From the NCBI GenBank assembly GCA_018065615.1, contig JAGHSY010000014.1:1-38743 (forward strand): DNA of 38,743 nucleotides, in the 5' to 3' direction. Under the pieces are notes generated by a model. That model was given only the letters and a program-made list of their open reading frames with translations. It was not told the origin of the DNA and did no database searches. Positions 1-8,754 of this stretch are shown here, one piece after another. Position 1 is the stretch's first letter, and every line of letters starts with the position of its first letter. The position numbers were made by a program, and so were the translations under genes. Source of the stretch: Candidatus Colenecus caballi (GTDB lineage Bacteria; Bacteroidota; Bacteroidia; Bacteroidales; Bacteroidaceae).

Positions 1-1007
1 TGGTTACCATAGAAGAGCCCCTTTATGTTGGCGGCAAGATACGCGCATATAATAAGGTGACGGCATACGCAAAGGAACTCTCTGAGACACAGCTGTCAGG
101 CGAGGACCAGAAGATTATGGTCACGGTCGATGAGGCATACTGGCAGATTGTGTCAATAGCAAACAAACTGCGTCTGACAGAACAGTATGTGGAACTGCTC
201 AGCAGGATGAATGACAACGTTGAAATCATGAAGAACGAAGGCGTTGCGACTGCATCGGACCAGCTTTCAGTCCGCGTCAAGCTGAATGAGGCTGAAATGA
301 GCCGGATCAAGGCACAGAATGGGCTGGCGCTTTCAAAAATGCTGCTCTGCCAGCTGTGCGGGCTGGGAATTGATGCCGACATAATGCTCTCAGACGAACT
401 GAATGAGACACTTGACATAATACCTGATACGGTCGTTTACACACAGGATGACATTTATGAGAACCGTACGGAACTGAAGAGTCTGCAGCTGGCGGTCAGC
501 ATGCTTGATGAGAAGGCAAAGATTGTCCGTGCCGATTTCCTGCCTACGGTGGCGCTCATGGGCAATTATCTGGTGACCAACCCGTCTGCGCTGAACGGAA
601 TAAAGAATGAATTCCATGGAATGTGGAATGTTGGTGTTGTTGCAAGAATTCCGGTGTTCCATTTCGGTGAAGGGCTTAACAAGTACCGCCGCGCCAAGTC
701 CGATGTGCTTGTCACGCAGTATCAGCTTGAAGAGGCCCGCGGCAAGGTCTCGCTTCAGGTCAGCCAGTATGAGAAGAAGATTGCCGAGGCCGATTCCCGC
801 CTGGAAATGGCCCTGCGTCAGAAGGAGAATGCCGAAGAGAACCTGCGCATTGCAAACATCGGATTCCAGGAAGGAGTTGTCGAGTCTTCAATTGTGCTGG
901 CAGCACAGACCGCATGGCTGCAGGCGCATTCAGAAGAGATAGATGCGCGCATTGACCGTATTATGGCAACGGTATATCTGCGCCAGTCAGTCGGAATGTT
1001 GAAATAA
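1..1007 (+). CDS. TolC-family outer-membrane efflux protein (5' end outside window)
   Basis: Outer-membrane channel component of a tripartite export system. The frame is open from base 3 with no start in view, so the N-terminus and signal peptide lie upstream; about 334 residues are visible, the greater part of a TolC protomer. The first visible residues include an EEPLYVGGKIRA stretch, which resembles the 'QPLFxGGR' turn of TolC proteins. Long Glu/Lys/Ala-rich helices follow in two halves (about residues 30-120 and 220-330), as in the duplicated TolC coiled-coil tunnel. A GTG at 57 is in frame but internal to conserved sequence, so I do not take it as the start. The HlyD-type adaptor begins 15 bp downstream, followed by two ABC-2 permeases, so this is the exit duct of that exporter. 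Family confident; substrate unknown. Confidence 0.9.
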   Translation, partial: VTIEEPLYVGGKIRAYNKVTAYAKELSETQLSGEDQKIMVTVDEAYWQIVSIANKLRLTEQYVELLSRMNDNVEIMKNEGVATASDQLSVRVKLNEAEMSRIKAQNGLALSKMLLCQLCGLGIDADIMLSDELNETLDIIPDTVVYTQDDIYENRTELKSLQLAVSMLDEKAKIVRADFLPTVALMGNYLVTNPSALNGIKNEFHGMWNVGVVARIPVFHFGEGLNKYRRAKSDVLVTQYQLEEARGKVSLQVSQYEKKIAEADSRLEMALRQKENAEENLRIANIGFQEGVVESSIVLAAQTAWLQAHSEEIDARIDRIMATVYLRQSVGMLK

Positions 1008-1022
1008 GAAAAAGAAACAGAT

Positions 1023-2012
1023 ATGGACAACAGATCACAGAGATTGAACATTGTGCTTTCACTTGTGTGTTTCGCAATAGTGATAGCAGTTGTATGTATT
1101 GTCGGTATTGTAACTTCAAGGCATGAGGAACCTGAATTCGTTCAGGGACAGGCCGAGGCCAGCGAATACCGGGTTTCCAGCAAGGTTCCCGGCCGAATTG
1201 CAAGGATTCTGGTGCAGGAAGGCCAGCAGGTAAAGGCCGGTGACACCCTGGCCATTCTTGACACTCCTGACATTGACGCCAAACTGGCTCAGGCCGAGGC
1301 TGTACGCACAGCCGCAACCGCCCAGAACGCAAAGGCGCAGAAGGGCGCACGTGAGGAGCAGATTCAGGGTGCTTATGAATTGTGGCAGAAGGCCAAGGCA
1401 GGACTGGACATTTATGAAAAGTCCTACAGACGTGTGGAAAACCTGTTCCAGCAGGGTGTGGTAAGTGAACAGAAACGTGACGAGGCCAAGGCCCAGTACG
1501 ATGCAGCCATCGCTACTGAAAAGGCTGCCAAATCACAGTATGACATGGCCGTTAACGGTGCTGAGAAGGAAGTCAGGGAAATGGCCGCCGCCCAGATGCA
1601 TCAGGCCGAAGGTGTGGTTGCCGAAGTCAATGCCTATATTGAGGAAACGACTCTGCTGGCTACTCTTGACGGAGAGGTCAGTGAAATATTCCCCATGGTG
1701 GGCGAACTGGTCGGAACAGGTGCTCCGATCATGAACGTTGCGGTCATGGATGACATGTGGACAACATTCAATGTGCGTGAGGACCTGCTGACCGAAATGA
1801 CCGTGGGCTCCGAATTCGAGGCATACGTACCGGCACTGGACCGCAATATACAGGTTAAGGTGACCTATATGCGTGACCTTGGTTCCTATGCCGCATGGAA
1901 GGCCACCAAGGTTAAGGGACAGTATGACCTGAAGACCTTTGAAGTCCGTGCCGTTCCCACGGAGAAGGTGGAGAACCTGCGTCCCGGCATGACTGTCCTG
2001 ATCAGAAAGTAA
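1023..2012 (+). CDS. HlyD-family periplasmic adaptor (membrane fusion protein)
   Basis: Links the inner-membrane exporter to the TolC channel. The 329-residue protein has one N-terminal membrane helix (about 9-29), then a half-lipoyl motif (about 50-85, VPGRIARILVQEGQQVKAGD), a long Ala/Glu/Gln/Lys-rich coiled-coil hairpin (about 80-205), the second half-lipoyl stretch (about 212-245, LDGEVSEIFPMVGELV) and a C-terminal beta-barrel ending in a typical LRPGMTVLIRK strand. This order is that of the HlyD/EmrA/YbhG adaptors. It lies 15 bp after the TolC gene and 4 bp before the first permease, so the genes are surely co-transcribed. Adaptors of this kind serve drug, bile-acid or lipid export; nothing in the sequence fixes the substrate. 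Confidence 0.92.
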   Translation: MDNRSQRLNIVLSLVCFAIVIAVVCIVGIVTSRHEEPEFVQGQAEASEYRVSSKVPGRIARILVQEGQQVKAGDTLAILDTPDIDAKLAQAEAVRTAATAQNAKAQKGAREEQIQGAYELWQKAKAGLDIYEKSYRRVENLFQQGVVSEQKRDEAKAQYDAAIATEKAAKSQYDMAVNGAEKEVREMAAAQMHQAEGVVAEVNAYIEETTLLATLDGEVSEIFPMVGELVGTGAPIMNVAVMDDMWTTFNVREDLLTEMTVGSEFEAYVPALDRNIQVKVTYMRDLGSYAAWKATKVKGQYDLKTFEVRAVPTEKVENLRPGMTVLIRK

Positions 2013-2016
2013 TCCG

Positions 2017-3189
2017 ATGCTGAATAGGGAGAAGGGTGTTCTGGCAATAGCGTTCAGGGAGATAGGACGAATGATGTCCCGTCCCCTGTACGGACTGAGC
2101 ATGATTCTTGCCCCGCTGTTCTGTTATGTCTTCTTCACAACTCTAATGAAGGAAGGCCTGCCTCAGGAACTTCCGGCAGGTGTTGTCGATGAGGACAATT
2201 CATCGGTCTCAAGAAACATTATCCGTAACCTGGATTCGTATCAGCAGACAGGAATAATAAGGCAGTATTCCAACTTCGCCGAGGCCAGGAATGCCATGCA
2301 GAAAGGTGAAATTTACGGATTCTTCTACATTCCGCGCGGGCTGGAACATGATGCAAGCAGTTCCCAACAGCCTACAATATCCATATACACCAATTCGACA
2401 TATCTGATTCCGTCATCACTGCTTTACCGTGACATGAAGACCATGGCCATCATGGCGGCGGCCGGGGTGGGGCGTCAGGTGCTGTTTGCGCGCGGCGCCA
2501 ATATGGATCAGGCCATGGGATTCCTGCAGCCAATCCAGATGGACATGCATGCCCTTGGCAACCCGTATCTGAACTATTCGGTGTATCTGTCAAATACCAT
2601 GCTTCCGGCTGTACTGGTGCTCATGGTCCTTATGATAACCTGTTTTTCAATCCATACCGAACTCAAGGATGAAACGTCAAAGGAGTGGATGGACATGGCC
2701 GGCGGAAACGTACTCAAGGCCGTGAGCGGAAAACTGCTCCCGCAGACACTGCTGTTCATACTTATGGCGGCCATATATCTGGTCATTCTGTACGGAATTC
2801 TTGATTTCCCGCATGAGAACGGATTCTGGCCCATGCTGCTGGCTTCCGTCATGCTTATACTTGCATCACAGGGCTTTGCCGTCTTCATAGCATCGGCCAT
2901 CCCATCGCTGCGCTGGTCACTTAGCCTGTGCACTTTGTGGGGCGTGCTGTCAATACCCATAAGCGGATTCTCATTCCCGGTCATGGGCATGCCAGTCGCA
3001 CTGCAGGCCCTGTCATATCTGTTCCCGCTCAGATACTACTTTCTGATTTATGTGGATCAGGCATTGAACGGAATCCCGATGTTCTATTCTGCGTGGTTCT
3101 ATGTGGCTTTAATGCTATTCATGCTCATGCCGCTCATAGATATCTGGATGCTGAAGAAGACAGCTTATAAATACACTTATCTGGAATAA
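2017..3189 (+). CDS. ABC-2 type transporter permease (YhhJ/YbhS-like), first of pair
   Basis: Inner-membrane permease of 390 residues. It has one N-terminal membrane helix (about 20-42), a large extracytoplasmic domain (about 45-180) and a cluster of five or six helices (about 190-380), the layout of ABC-2 permeases of the YhhJ/YbhR/YbhS group. Its start codon is 4 bp after the adaptor stop, so translation is probably coupled. The second, related permease starts 5 bp downstream; the two presumably form a heterodimer. Such permeases need an ATP-binding subunit, which is absent from the visible operon. Substrate not deducible. Confidence 0.9.
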   Translation: MLNREKGVLAIAFREIGRMMSRPLYGLSMILAPLFCYVFFTTLMKEGLPQELPAGVVDEDNSSVSRNIIRNLDSYQQTGIIRQYSNFAEARNAMQKGEIYGFFYIPRGLEHDASSSQQPTISIYTNSTYLIPSSLLYRDMKTMAIMAAAGVGRQVLFARGANMDQAMGFLQPIQMDMHALGNPYLNYSVYLSNTMLPAVLVLMVLMITCFSIHTELKDETSKEWMDMAGGNVLKAVSGKLLPQTLLFILMAAIYLVILYGILDFPHENGFWPMLLASVMLILASQGFAVFIASAIPSLRWSLSLCTLWGVLSIPISGFSFPVMGMPVALQALSYLFPLRYYFLIYVDQALNGIPMFYSAWFYVALMLFMLMPLIDIWMLKKTAYKYTYLE

Positions 3190-3194
3190 GGAAT

Positions 3195-4427
3195 ATGTGG
3201 CTTAAACATCTGCTTACGGTTTGTGGCGAGGAACTGAAAAAGACGGTGTCCGATACCGGTGTGCTGGTATTCTTTCTAGTCGTGCCCCTTCTTTATCCAT
3301 TGCTGTACGCCTATCTGTACGGTCAGGAAGTGGTGCATGAGGTTCCTGTCGTAGCCGTTGACGACTGCCGCAGCGCGCTCAGCCGCGAGTTCCTGAGAAA
3401 GTCCGATGCCACACCGGACCTGAAGATCATATCGTACTGCAGTGACATGGAAGAGGCCCGCGACCTTATGCACCGCCATAAGGCATACGGACTGATACAG
3501 ATTCCTTCCGAGTTCCAGAAGACCATAGAGGACGGACATCAGGCTACCGTCAATCTTTACTGTGACATGAGCGGACTGCTGTATTACAAGGCTCTGCTCA
3601 GTGGCTGTACAATGGTGTCGCTTGACATGAACAAGGACATTCAGATACAGCGTCTGGCCGGACTGTCGGACCGTGAGCTTGAGGTCCAGACCATGCCCAT
3701 TGAGAATGAGTATGTCACCATGTTCAATCCGGCAAACGGATTCCAGGGCTTCCTTATACCTGCTGTACTCATTCTTGTGCTGCAGCAGACAATGGTCCTT
3801 GGCGTGAGCATGATTGCCGGAACGGAATATGAGAAACGCCGCAAGGGGAAGCTGGTGCTTGGCGGTGAATATACTAACCCCATAGTGGTACTTGGCGGTA
3901 AGGCAATGGCCTATCTGCTCATATATGCGCTTGTGTCAGCTTACGTGCTCTGCATTGTTCCGGAACTGTTCCACATGCCCCAGCTGTGGCATGGCACCAC
4001 ACTGTTTGCCTTTATGGTCCCGTTCCTGCTGTCATGTGTGTTCTTCTCAATGACACTGTCATTCTTTGTCAAGGACAGGGAGTCATGCTTCCTGCTGTTC
4101 GTGTTCGTTTCAGTGCCTCTCATATTCATGTCAGGCATATCCTGGCCTACATCGAACATGCCTGCAGTATGGCGCTATCTGGCTCAGATATTCCCCTCAA
4201 CGCATGCCGTCAACGGATTCTGCCGCATCAACACATCGGGCGCACTGATCGGTGACGTGCTTCCGGAATTCAGGAAACTGTGGATTCTGTCAGGCGTGTA
4301 TTTCATGACGGCACTGCTCAATTACATAAAGCACTACCGTTCCAACAGGGCACCGGAACTGATAGAGAAGCTGAAGGCCGAACGCAGAATGCTGCGTGCC
4401 AAAGTCAGGGAACGTCTTACCCGTTGA
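3195..4427 (+). CDS. ABC-2 type transporter permease, second of pair
   Basis: Paralogue of the preceding permease (410 residues) with the same plan: an N-terminal helix (about 20-40), an extracytoplasmic domain (about 45-170), then membrane helices (about 180-385) and a basic cytoplasmic tail rich in Arg/Lys/Glu. It is the last gene of the TolC-HlyD-permease-permease operon. Its stop codon lies inside the 3' end of the convergent LytTR gene (11-bp overlap), so there is no room for a conventional terminator. The N-terminal EELKKTVSDTGVLVFFLVVP stretch is typical of ABC-2 proteins. No ATPase gene follows. Confidence 0.9.
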   Translation: MWLKHLLTVCGEELKKTVSDTGVLVFFLVVPLLYPLLYAYLYGQEVVHEVPVVAVDDCRSALSREFLRKSDATPDLKIISYCSDMEEARDLMHRHKAYGLIQIPSEFQKTIEDGHQATVNLYCDMSGLLYYKALLSGCTMVSLDMNKDIQIQRLAGLSDRELEVQTMPIENEYVTMFNPANGFQGFLIPAVLILVLQQTMVLGVSMIAGTEYEKRRKGKLVLGGEYTNPIVVLGGKAMAYLLIYALVSAYVLCIVPELFHMPQLWHGTTLFAFMVPFLLSCVFFSMTLSFFVKDRESCFLLFVFVSVPLIFMSGISWPTSNMPAVWRYLAQIFPSTHAVNGFCRINTSGALIGDVLPEFRKLWILSGVYFMTALLNYIKHYRSNRAPELIEKLKAERRMLRAKVRERLTR

Positions 4428-5271
4428 TCTGCGAATATTTGCCAATGAAAGAGTCTGCATAAGTTGCCGATACCGGAATGCGTGGAGCAGCCGCATATTC
4501 CAGTTCCGCAAAGATGCCGTCCGATGTGCGCTGAATGGCGCGGACTTTCTTGAGATTGACATAATATGAGCGGTGGCATCGTGCCAGGTTGTTGGCCGTG
4601 CAGATTTCTTCAATTGCCTTCATGGAGTTCCTGAGCGGGAACTTTACCAGCCGGTCAACGTTCAGGTAGCATATGTTCACGTAGTTGTCTGCGGCCTCTA
4701 TGTACAGCAGAGTGCTTGCCGTCACAGCCAGCTTCAGGCTGTTCTTGTCGTCAAGGAAAGGAATGGTGCTGCCTTCACGTCCAATCTGCCCGGTTGCATA
4801 TTTGTCAATCTTTTCCATGTATTCTGCAATGCGTCCGTTCTTGTCATGAACCTCGGACATGAGACCTGCAATTATATAGGGGAATACAAGAATAGAGCAT
4901 GTTATCAGGAACATTGTGGGCAGCAGGTCCACATACAGCGATGTACGCTTGTCCATAAGCCATACAAACAGTGTGCAGAACATGGCTATTGCAACGCCTT
5001 CTGTGAATTCCCAGATGAAGAACTGGTTGTAGTTGAGCTGGAGCCTGTCTCTGACAAGAAGCATGGTCATTCTGCTGAACAGTGCGCATACCAGTTCTAT
5101 TGACGCCATAATGGCGGCTCTGAATGCCAGCTGCCCCATATCCACTCCCATAAGTATGTCAATGTGAAATGGCTTGAATCCTATCAGAAAGAAGAATGCG
5201 TAGATGGGAATGACTATTATGTATAACAGCTGTATTCCTGTGGTGAAGTATGAATCCGGAAGTTTTTTCAT
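4417..5271 (-). CDS. Membrane-anchored LytTR-family transcriptional regulator
   Basis: 284-residue protein with four predicted membrane helices in its first half (about 11-32, 50-72, 82-103, 114-136), a short coiled-coil linker, and a C-terminal LytTR DNA-binding domain (about 180-284). The LytTR domain shows the hallmark LLYIEAADNYVNI and LARCHRSYYVNLKKVRAIQ segments. There is no receiver or kinase domain, so it looks like a one-component regulator sensing through the membrane. I chose the ATG at 5271. A longer in-frame ATG at 5328 lies upstream of a good TAnnTTTG promoter box (5295-5302), so it would not be in the transcript. The gene is convergent with the efflux operon, overlapping its last gene by 11 bp; regulation of that operon is likely but not shown. 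Confidence 0.88.
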   Translation of the reverse strand: MKKLPDSYFTTGIQLLYIIVIPIYAFFFLIGFKPFHIDILMGVDMGQLAFRAAIMASIELVCALFSRMTMLLVRDRLQLNYNQFFIWEFTEGVAIAMFCTLFVWLMDKRTSLYVDLLPTMFLITCSILVFPYIIAGLMSEVHDKNGRIAEYMEKIDKYATGQIGREGSTIPFLDDKNSLKLAVTASTLLYIEAADNYVNICYLNVDRLVKFPLRNSMKAIEEICTANNLARCHRSYYVNLKKVRAIQRTSDGIFAELEYAAAPRIPVSATYADSFIGKYSQING

Positions 5272-5294
5272 TGCAGGTTTATTGAGACACTCTG

Positions 5295-5302
5295 CAAATA
5301 TA
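5295..5302 (-). promoter_or_regulatory. Bacteroidales -7 box for the LytTR gene
   Basis: Read on the minus strand this is TATATTTG, an exact match to the Bacteroidales TAnnTTTG -7 element, 24 bp upstream of the chosen ATG. The -33 element is poor (GTTG near 5319-5322, short spacing). It supports the shorter start at 5271. Confidence 0.5.
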
Positions 5303-5426
5303 GGGACTAAATCCGTCCCAACATGCATGTGGCGAATTAATTTTCATTTTAATTTTACCCCGTATTCTTGTGTTTTACCCCTAAATATGCGGTTATGTCA
5401 CTTGAAACCCGCATATATCCCTTTAA

Positions 5427-5458
5427 TTTTCACCCAATTTATTTACATCTTATCTTTG
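5427..5458 (+). promoter_or_regulatory. Bacteroidales promoter for the 124-residue gene
   Basis: TATCTTTG at 5451-5458 matches TAnnTTTG exactly. A TTTT at 5427-5430, 20 bp upstream, is a weak -33 element. The expected transcription start is about 5462, leaving a leader of roughly 17 nt before the ATG at 5479. The rest of the divergent 5272-5478 gap is AT-rich and shows no other gene. Confidence 0.5.
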
Positions 5459-5478
5459 CGGTGAAATTTGAATGTGAT

Positions 5479-5853
5479 ATGACAGTTTTCTGTTCCTCTT
5501 TAAGCAATTTTCTTGGAAATGACAAGAACGTGGCTCCCATTGACGGACGTTGGGTTGAGACATCGCCCAGACAGTTTGAGGAACTTGTCCGTTCCCTTGC
5601 GTACGGTCTGATGGTCAAGGATTACCGTAGTGGCGGCGCCATTGCCTTTTCTGACTGTACAGAAGAAATGAAGCCGTTTCTTTCAACAGCTTGCATGCTG
5701 TCACATCTTGAAGCCCGCTTTTCCCCTGCCGATGACTGTCTTGCTGAACTTTCAGCCAATGACATATCCTACCTGATGACCATTGGCAGTACATGGTCCA
5801 GAAAGTACAAGGCTGCTGTTGACCGCACAATAGCCAGAATGGTATTGGGCTAA
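5479..5853 (+). CDS. Uncharacterised 124-residue protein
   Basis: I do not recognise this family. The protein is soluble, with no signal peptide or membrane helix. It contains several cysteines and a central helical stretch (about 30-45, RQFEELVRSLAYGLMV), and a basic C-terminal helix ending in TIARMVLG. In-frame codons continue upstream to 5368, but the promoter at 5427-5458 places the start at ATG 5479; GTG 5461 is a poor alternative. It overlaps the 3' end of the B12 operon by 4 bp, convergently. Its own promoter and ordinary codon use suggest it is expressed. Confidence 0.6.
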   Translation: MTVFCSSLSNFLGNDKNVAPIDGRWVETSPRQFEELVRSLAYGLMVKDYRSGGAIAFSDCTEEMKPFLSTACMLSHLEARFSPADDCLAELSANDISYLMTIGSTWSRKYKAAVDRTIARMVLG

Positions 5854-6881
5854 TTCATTTCATGATAGAACTGCCTTTCAAAGCTCATTTCCGGATGGAA
5901 TATTGAAATGAATTCCCCAAGCAGGAGTTCCGGATGGAATGATGTCATTTCAAAGTAAGGTACCTTATATACATCACATACCCATATTTTCCTTTCTTTG
6001 AAGGCCTTGAATTCAGAATATGACCTGAAATCCGATTCCAGAAGTTCATATGTGAGTTCTGATGCAGTGCTGTTTTTAAGCAGCCAGATGTCACTGTCCT
6101 GAGCCTTTTCAAAAACAGTTTCAAATGACAGGGGTGCGGAACCGCTTCTGTCGTTGTCGTTGAATGCGTAATTGGCTCCGGCATCGGAAATCATTCTGCT
6201 GATGGTACTTGTTCCACCTGCTACATACCATGCTGACCCGCTTTTCGTGTCCAGCATGACTTTTGGCCTATCGCTTGTTCTTGCAGCAGTATCCTTCAGA
6301 CTGAGATACTGTTCCGCTATGCTGTTGAACAGAATGTCAGCCTTGCCTGCCACCCCGAACAGACGTCCGTAAAAACGCATCCATTCCGCACGTCCAAGCG
6401 GTGACGTTTCCATGTAGTCGGCACATTCTATCAGCGGAATGCCCATCTTTTCAAGCTGTCCGTACCCTGTTTCCTCAAACGGGTTGACCAGTATTGCATC
6501 GGGCTTCAGTGCCATGATCTTTTCAATGTTGGGATACATGCTGTTGCCGCAGTCCGCAATCCTGCCGTCTGCAACCATTGCGCATATTGTGCTGTCCATA
6601 ATGTATTCCGATTCACATACTCCGGCAATGCATTCCTGCAGGTCAAGTTCGACCATAAGCCGTGCAATGCTGTTGGGCATGACAATGACATGACTGTACG
6701 TCTTTTCCAGACTGTAGGAATTGAGTATGCTGCCTTCTTTCCATGGATTTTCCAGGACTGCTTGGCTGTCATCCAGATACAGGTGGTCTGCGTATTTCGT
6801 GATACCTCCTTCCGGCATTTGGGAAATGCCGTTGCAGGCAGTCAGGAACAGCGTGATGGCAATAAGAACCTTATTGTTCAT
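5850..6881 (-). CDS. BtuF-like periplasmic substrate-binding lipoprotein
   Basis: Binding component of a cobalamin/siderophore-type ABC importer. The N-terminus is a lipoprotein signal with lipobox LTAC (Cys16). The residues after the Cys (NGISQ) lack the acidic surface-export signal, so it probably stays in the periplasm, anchored to a membrane. The body (343 residues) has the type III binding-protein pattern: a first lobe with NIEKIMALKPDAILVNPFEE (about 118-138), a connecting helix, and a second lobe with SFETVFEKAQDSDIWLL. It is the last gene of the riboswitch-controlled operon and overlaps the upstream gene by 11 bp. Context makes cobalamin (or a corrinoid) the most likely ligand. The partner permease and ATPase (BtuC, BtuD) are not in the window. 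Confidence 0.82.
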   Translation of the reverse strand: MNNKVLIAITLFLTACNGISQMPEGGITKYADHLYLDDSQAVLENPWKEGSILNSYSLEKTYSHVIVMPNSIARLMVELDLQECIAGVCESEYIMDSTICAMVADGRIADCGNSMYPNIEKIMALKPDAILVNPFEETGYGQLEKMGIPLIECADYMETSPLGRAEWMRFYGRLFGVAGKADILFNSIAEQYLSLKDTAARTSDRPKVMLDTKSGSAWYVAGGTSTISRMISDAGANYAFNDNDRSGSAPLSFETVFEKAQDSDIWLLKNSTASELTYELLESDFRSYSEFKAFKERKIWVCDVYKVPYFEMTSFHPELLLGEFISIFHPEMSFERQFYHEMN

Positions 6882-8754
6882 AGGCGTGCAGGTTGAATAT
6901 TGATGTTATTTCCGTTGATTCTTCACCGGTCAGGTCATTGTATCCGATGACTCCGGTCTGGACCCTGATGAAGTCAATATGGTCAAGCCCTGCCGGCGTG
7001 CCGTCCGAACACACGGCCCAGGAAATGTCGAACCGGCTTCCTTCGCTTCCGTTCTTAAGGTTGTCAGCATATCCCCAGCCAAAGGCGGACATTATCCAGG
7101 TGCCGTTGCTGTATTCCATATTGTCAGGCAACAGAGTGGCGCAGAAGGTGCAGCTGTCCTCATCATACCACAGGGGATAGTAGGACTGGCTGTGGAAAAT
7201 GTTTTTTCTGATTGATCCGTTTCTTCCGTCTCCTGCAGTCCATGGAATGTCACCGTCATTGTCGGTGTATGTCATTTCATACTCCATGACTGAATTTGCG
7301 TATTCCGATCCGGCAATCTGATACCATTCGTCATCCGGCAGGCCGTTCCGGTTGGCATCGGCGCTTACCCAGACCACTCCTGGTTCAGCGGAACCTGTTA
7401 TTGCGTTGCCGTCTATTTCAAAGTCCATGCCGTCCAGATTTGCCACAGCCGTGTCAAAGGCCGCAGTAAGGTATCCTCCAAAGCCGCCAAGTGAAACCAT
7501 TCCGTTCCCGCGCAGCAGTGCAAGGCATTTTGCGGCCATGGTGCTGTCGTTGTCTCCAGGCTCATACTGCGGCATGACGTTGATGAACTGGCCGGGCGCC
7601 GGCCTGTATTCGAAGACCTTTGCAACATGTCCTTTCAGCGCGGCCTGGCTGTCTTCATCGGGCCTGACCTGAGAATCGTAGAACTGTATGGTGTTGGGAT
7701 TGATTCCTATTCCCTGAATCCTGTATTCCAGACGTCCGTCACTGCTGAAACACATTACGCTTCCGGGGGTGACGTAATCGGCTGCATCACAGACGTAGAT
7801 TCTGCCGGTTTCCGCATCGGCCTTTATTCCGTACGGACGTTCAACTCCGGTTCCGTCCTTGATGAAACTGTCATCGACAATCAGTCCGGTGGCGGTTTCC
7901 ATAACCATTATGTCAGTGCTGCCATATTCGTAAAGCCATGCATAGCTGCCGGCAATGTCCATGTTCAGGGCCTGTATGTCATATGTGTCTGTAAGCAGGT
8001 CCGATGAGGCGTCAATCCTGTGAAGCCGGCAGTCGTAGTCCATTATGTCATAGTCAAAGCGGCCTCTTGATATTACGAAGACGCTGGTCCCGTCCGTGCA
8101 GATGCGTCCGGGGTTGGGGCGGACGGCAATGCGCGTCTTTTCAGTGAACGTGTCCAGACTTATGACCGATACGGTGCTGTCAGGGCAGTCAGGGTCAAGT
8201 CCGCCGGAGTTCGATACATACAGTTTGCCGGCTGTGCAGCATATCCCGTCGGGGTTACGGCCAACTTGGACTGTTCCGGTAATTGCCATCGAGGCAGTGT
8301 CAATGCGTGCCACGGTGCCGTCAAAGCAGCATACATATATATCGGGTCCGTATGCGGCAAGTGCCCGCGGCTGGGCGTCCGGCATTTTTATCTGGGACAG
8401 TGAACGGCAGGTTGCGGGGTCAACAATCTCGACTGTACCTGATTCGGAAACGGCTATGTACAGGCGGCCTCCGTACATTATCATGCCGTTGGCTGTGTCG
8501 CCAAGCCTGCGTCCGTTTGCCTTTTCAAAGCAGTCGTATGACGTACCCTGTCTGTTCTGCCAGCTTTCAGTCCGGCCGGTGCTGAAGTCATGCCATGCCA
8601 GTGTGCTGCTGTTCTGGTTGAACAGGCCTTCAGAGAGTATGAACATGCCGGTGTGCGTGGTGTCAGTGGCATCTGTCCTGACGGAAATCAGTTCGGGTTC
8701 CGGGTCACATGCCAAAACAAGCAGCACAAATGGAATCAGGCAGGTCTTTTTCAT
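6871..8754 (-). CDS. Surface lipoprotein: BtuG-like beta-propeller fused to a C-terminal B12-locus domain
   Basis: 627-residue lipoprotein with lipobox LVLAC (Cys16) followed by DPEPE; acidic residues here match the Bacteroidetes surface-export signal. Residues about 35-360 carry YVTN/DUF5074-type propeller repeats (for example GTVEIVDPATC, PRALAAYGPDIYVCCFDGTVARID, KLYVSNSGG), as in BtuG, the surface cobalamin-binding partner of BtuB in Bacteroides thetaiotaomicron. Residues about 370-627 form a second, beta-rich domain (PAPGQFIN, SLGGFGGYL, GLPDDEWYQIAGSEY, WGYADN) that I recall from 'cell surface proteins' in Bacteroides B12 loci. It shares a 1-bp stop/start overlap (TAATG) with btuB, so translational coupling is likely. 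Its probable role is capturing corrinoid at the cell surface and passing it to BtuB; the job of the second domain is unknown. Confidence 0.82.
   Translation of the reverse strand: MKKTCLIPFVLLVLACDPEPELISVRTDATDTTHTGMFILSEGLFNQNSSTLAWHDFSTGRTESWQNRQGTSYDCFEKANGRRLGDTANGMIMYGGRLYIAVSESGTVEIVDPATCRSLSQIKMPDAQPRALAAYGPDIYVCCFDGTVARIDTASMAITGTVQVGRNPDGICCTAGKLYVSNSGGLDPDCPDSTVSVISLDTFTEKTRIAVRPNPGRICTDGTSVFVISRGRFDYDIMDYDCRLHRIDASSDLLTDTYDIQALNMDIAGSYAWLYEYGSTDIMVMETATGLIVDDSFIKDGTGVERPYGIKADAETGRIYVCDAADYVTPGSVMCFSSDGRLEYRIQGIGINPNTIQFYDSQVRPDEDSQAALKGHVAKVFEYRPAPGQFINVMPQYEPGDNDSTMAAKCLALLRGNGMVSLGGFGGYLTAAFDTAVANLDGMDFEIDGNAITGSAEPGVVWVSADANRNGLPDDEWYQIAGSEYANSVMEYEMTYTDNDGDIPWTAGDGRNGSIRKNIFHSQSYYPLWYDEDSCTFCATLLPDNMEYSNGTWIMSAFGWGYADNLKNGSEGSRFDISWAVCSDGTPAGLDHIDFIRVQTGVIGYNDLTGEESTEITSIFNLHAYEQ

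Noticed and set aside
4573..5103. 176-codon plus-strand frame across the LytTR gene
   Set aside because: Mirror frame of a recognisable LytTR protein; composition is not protein-like.
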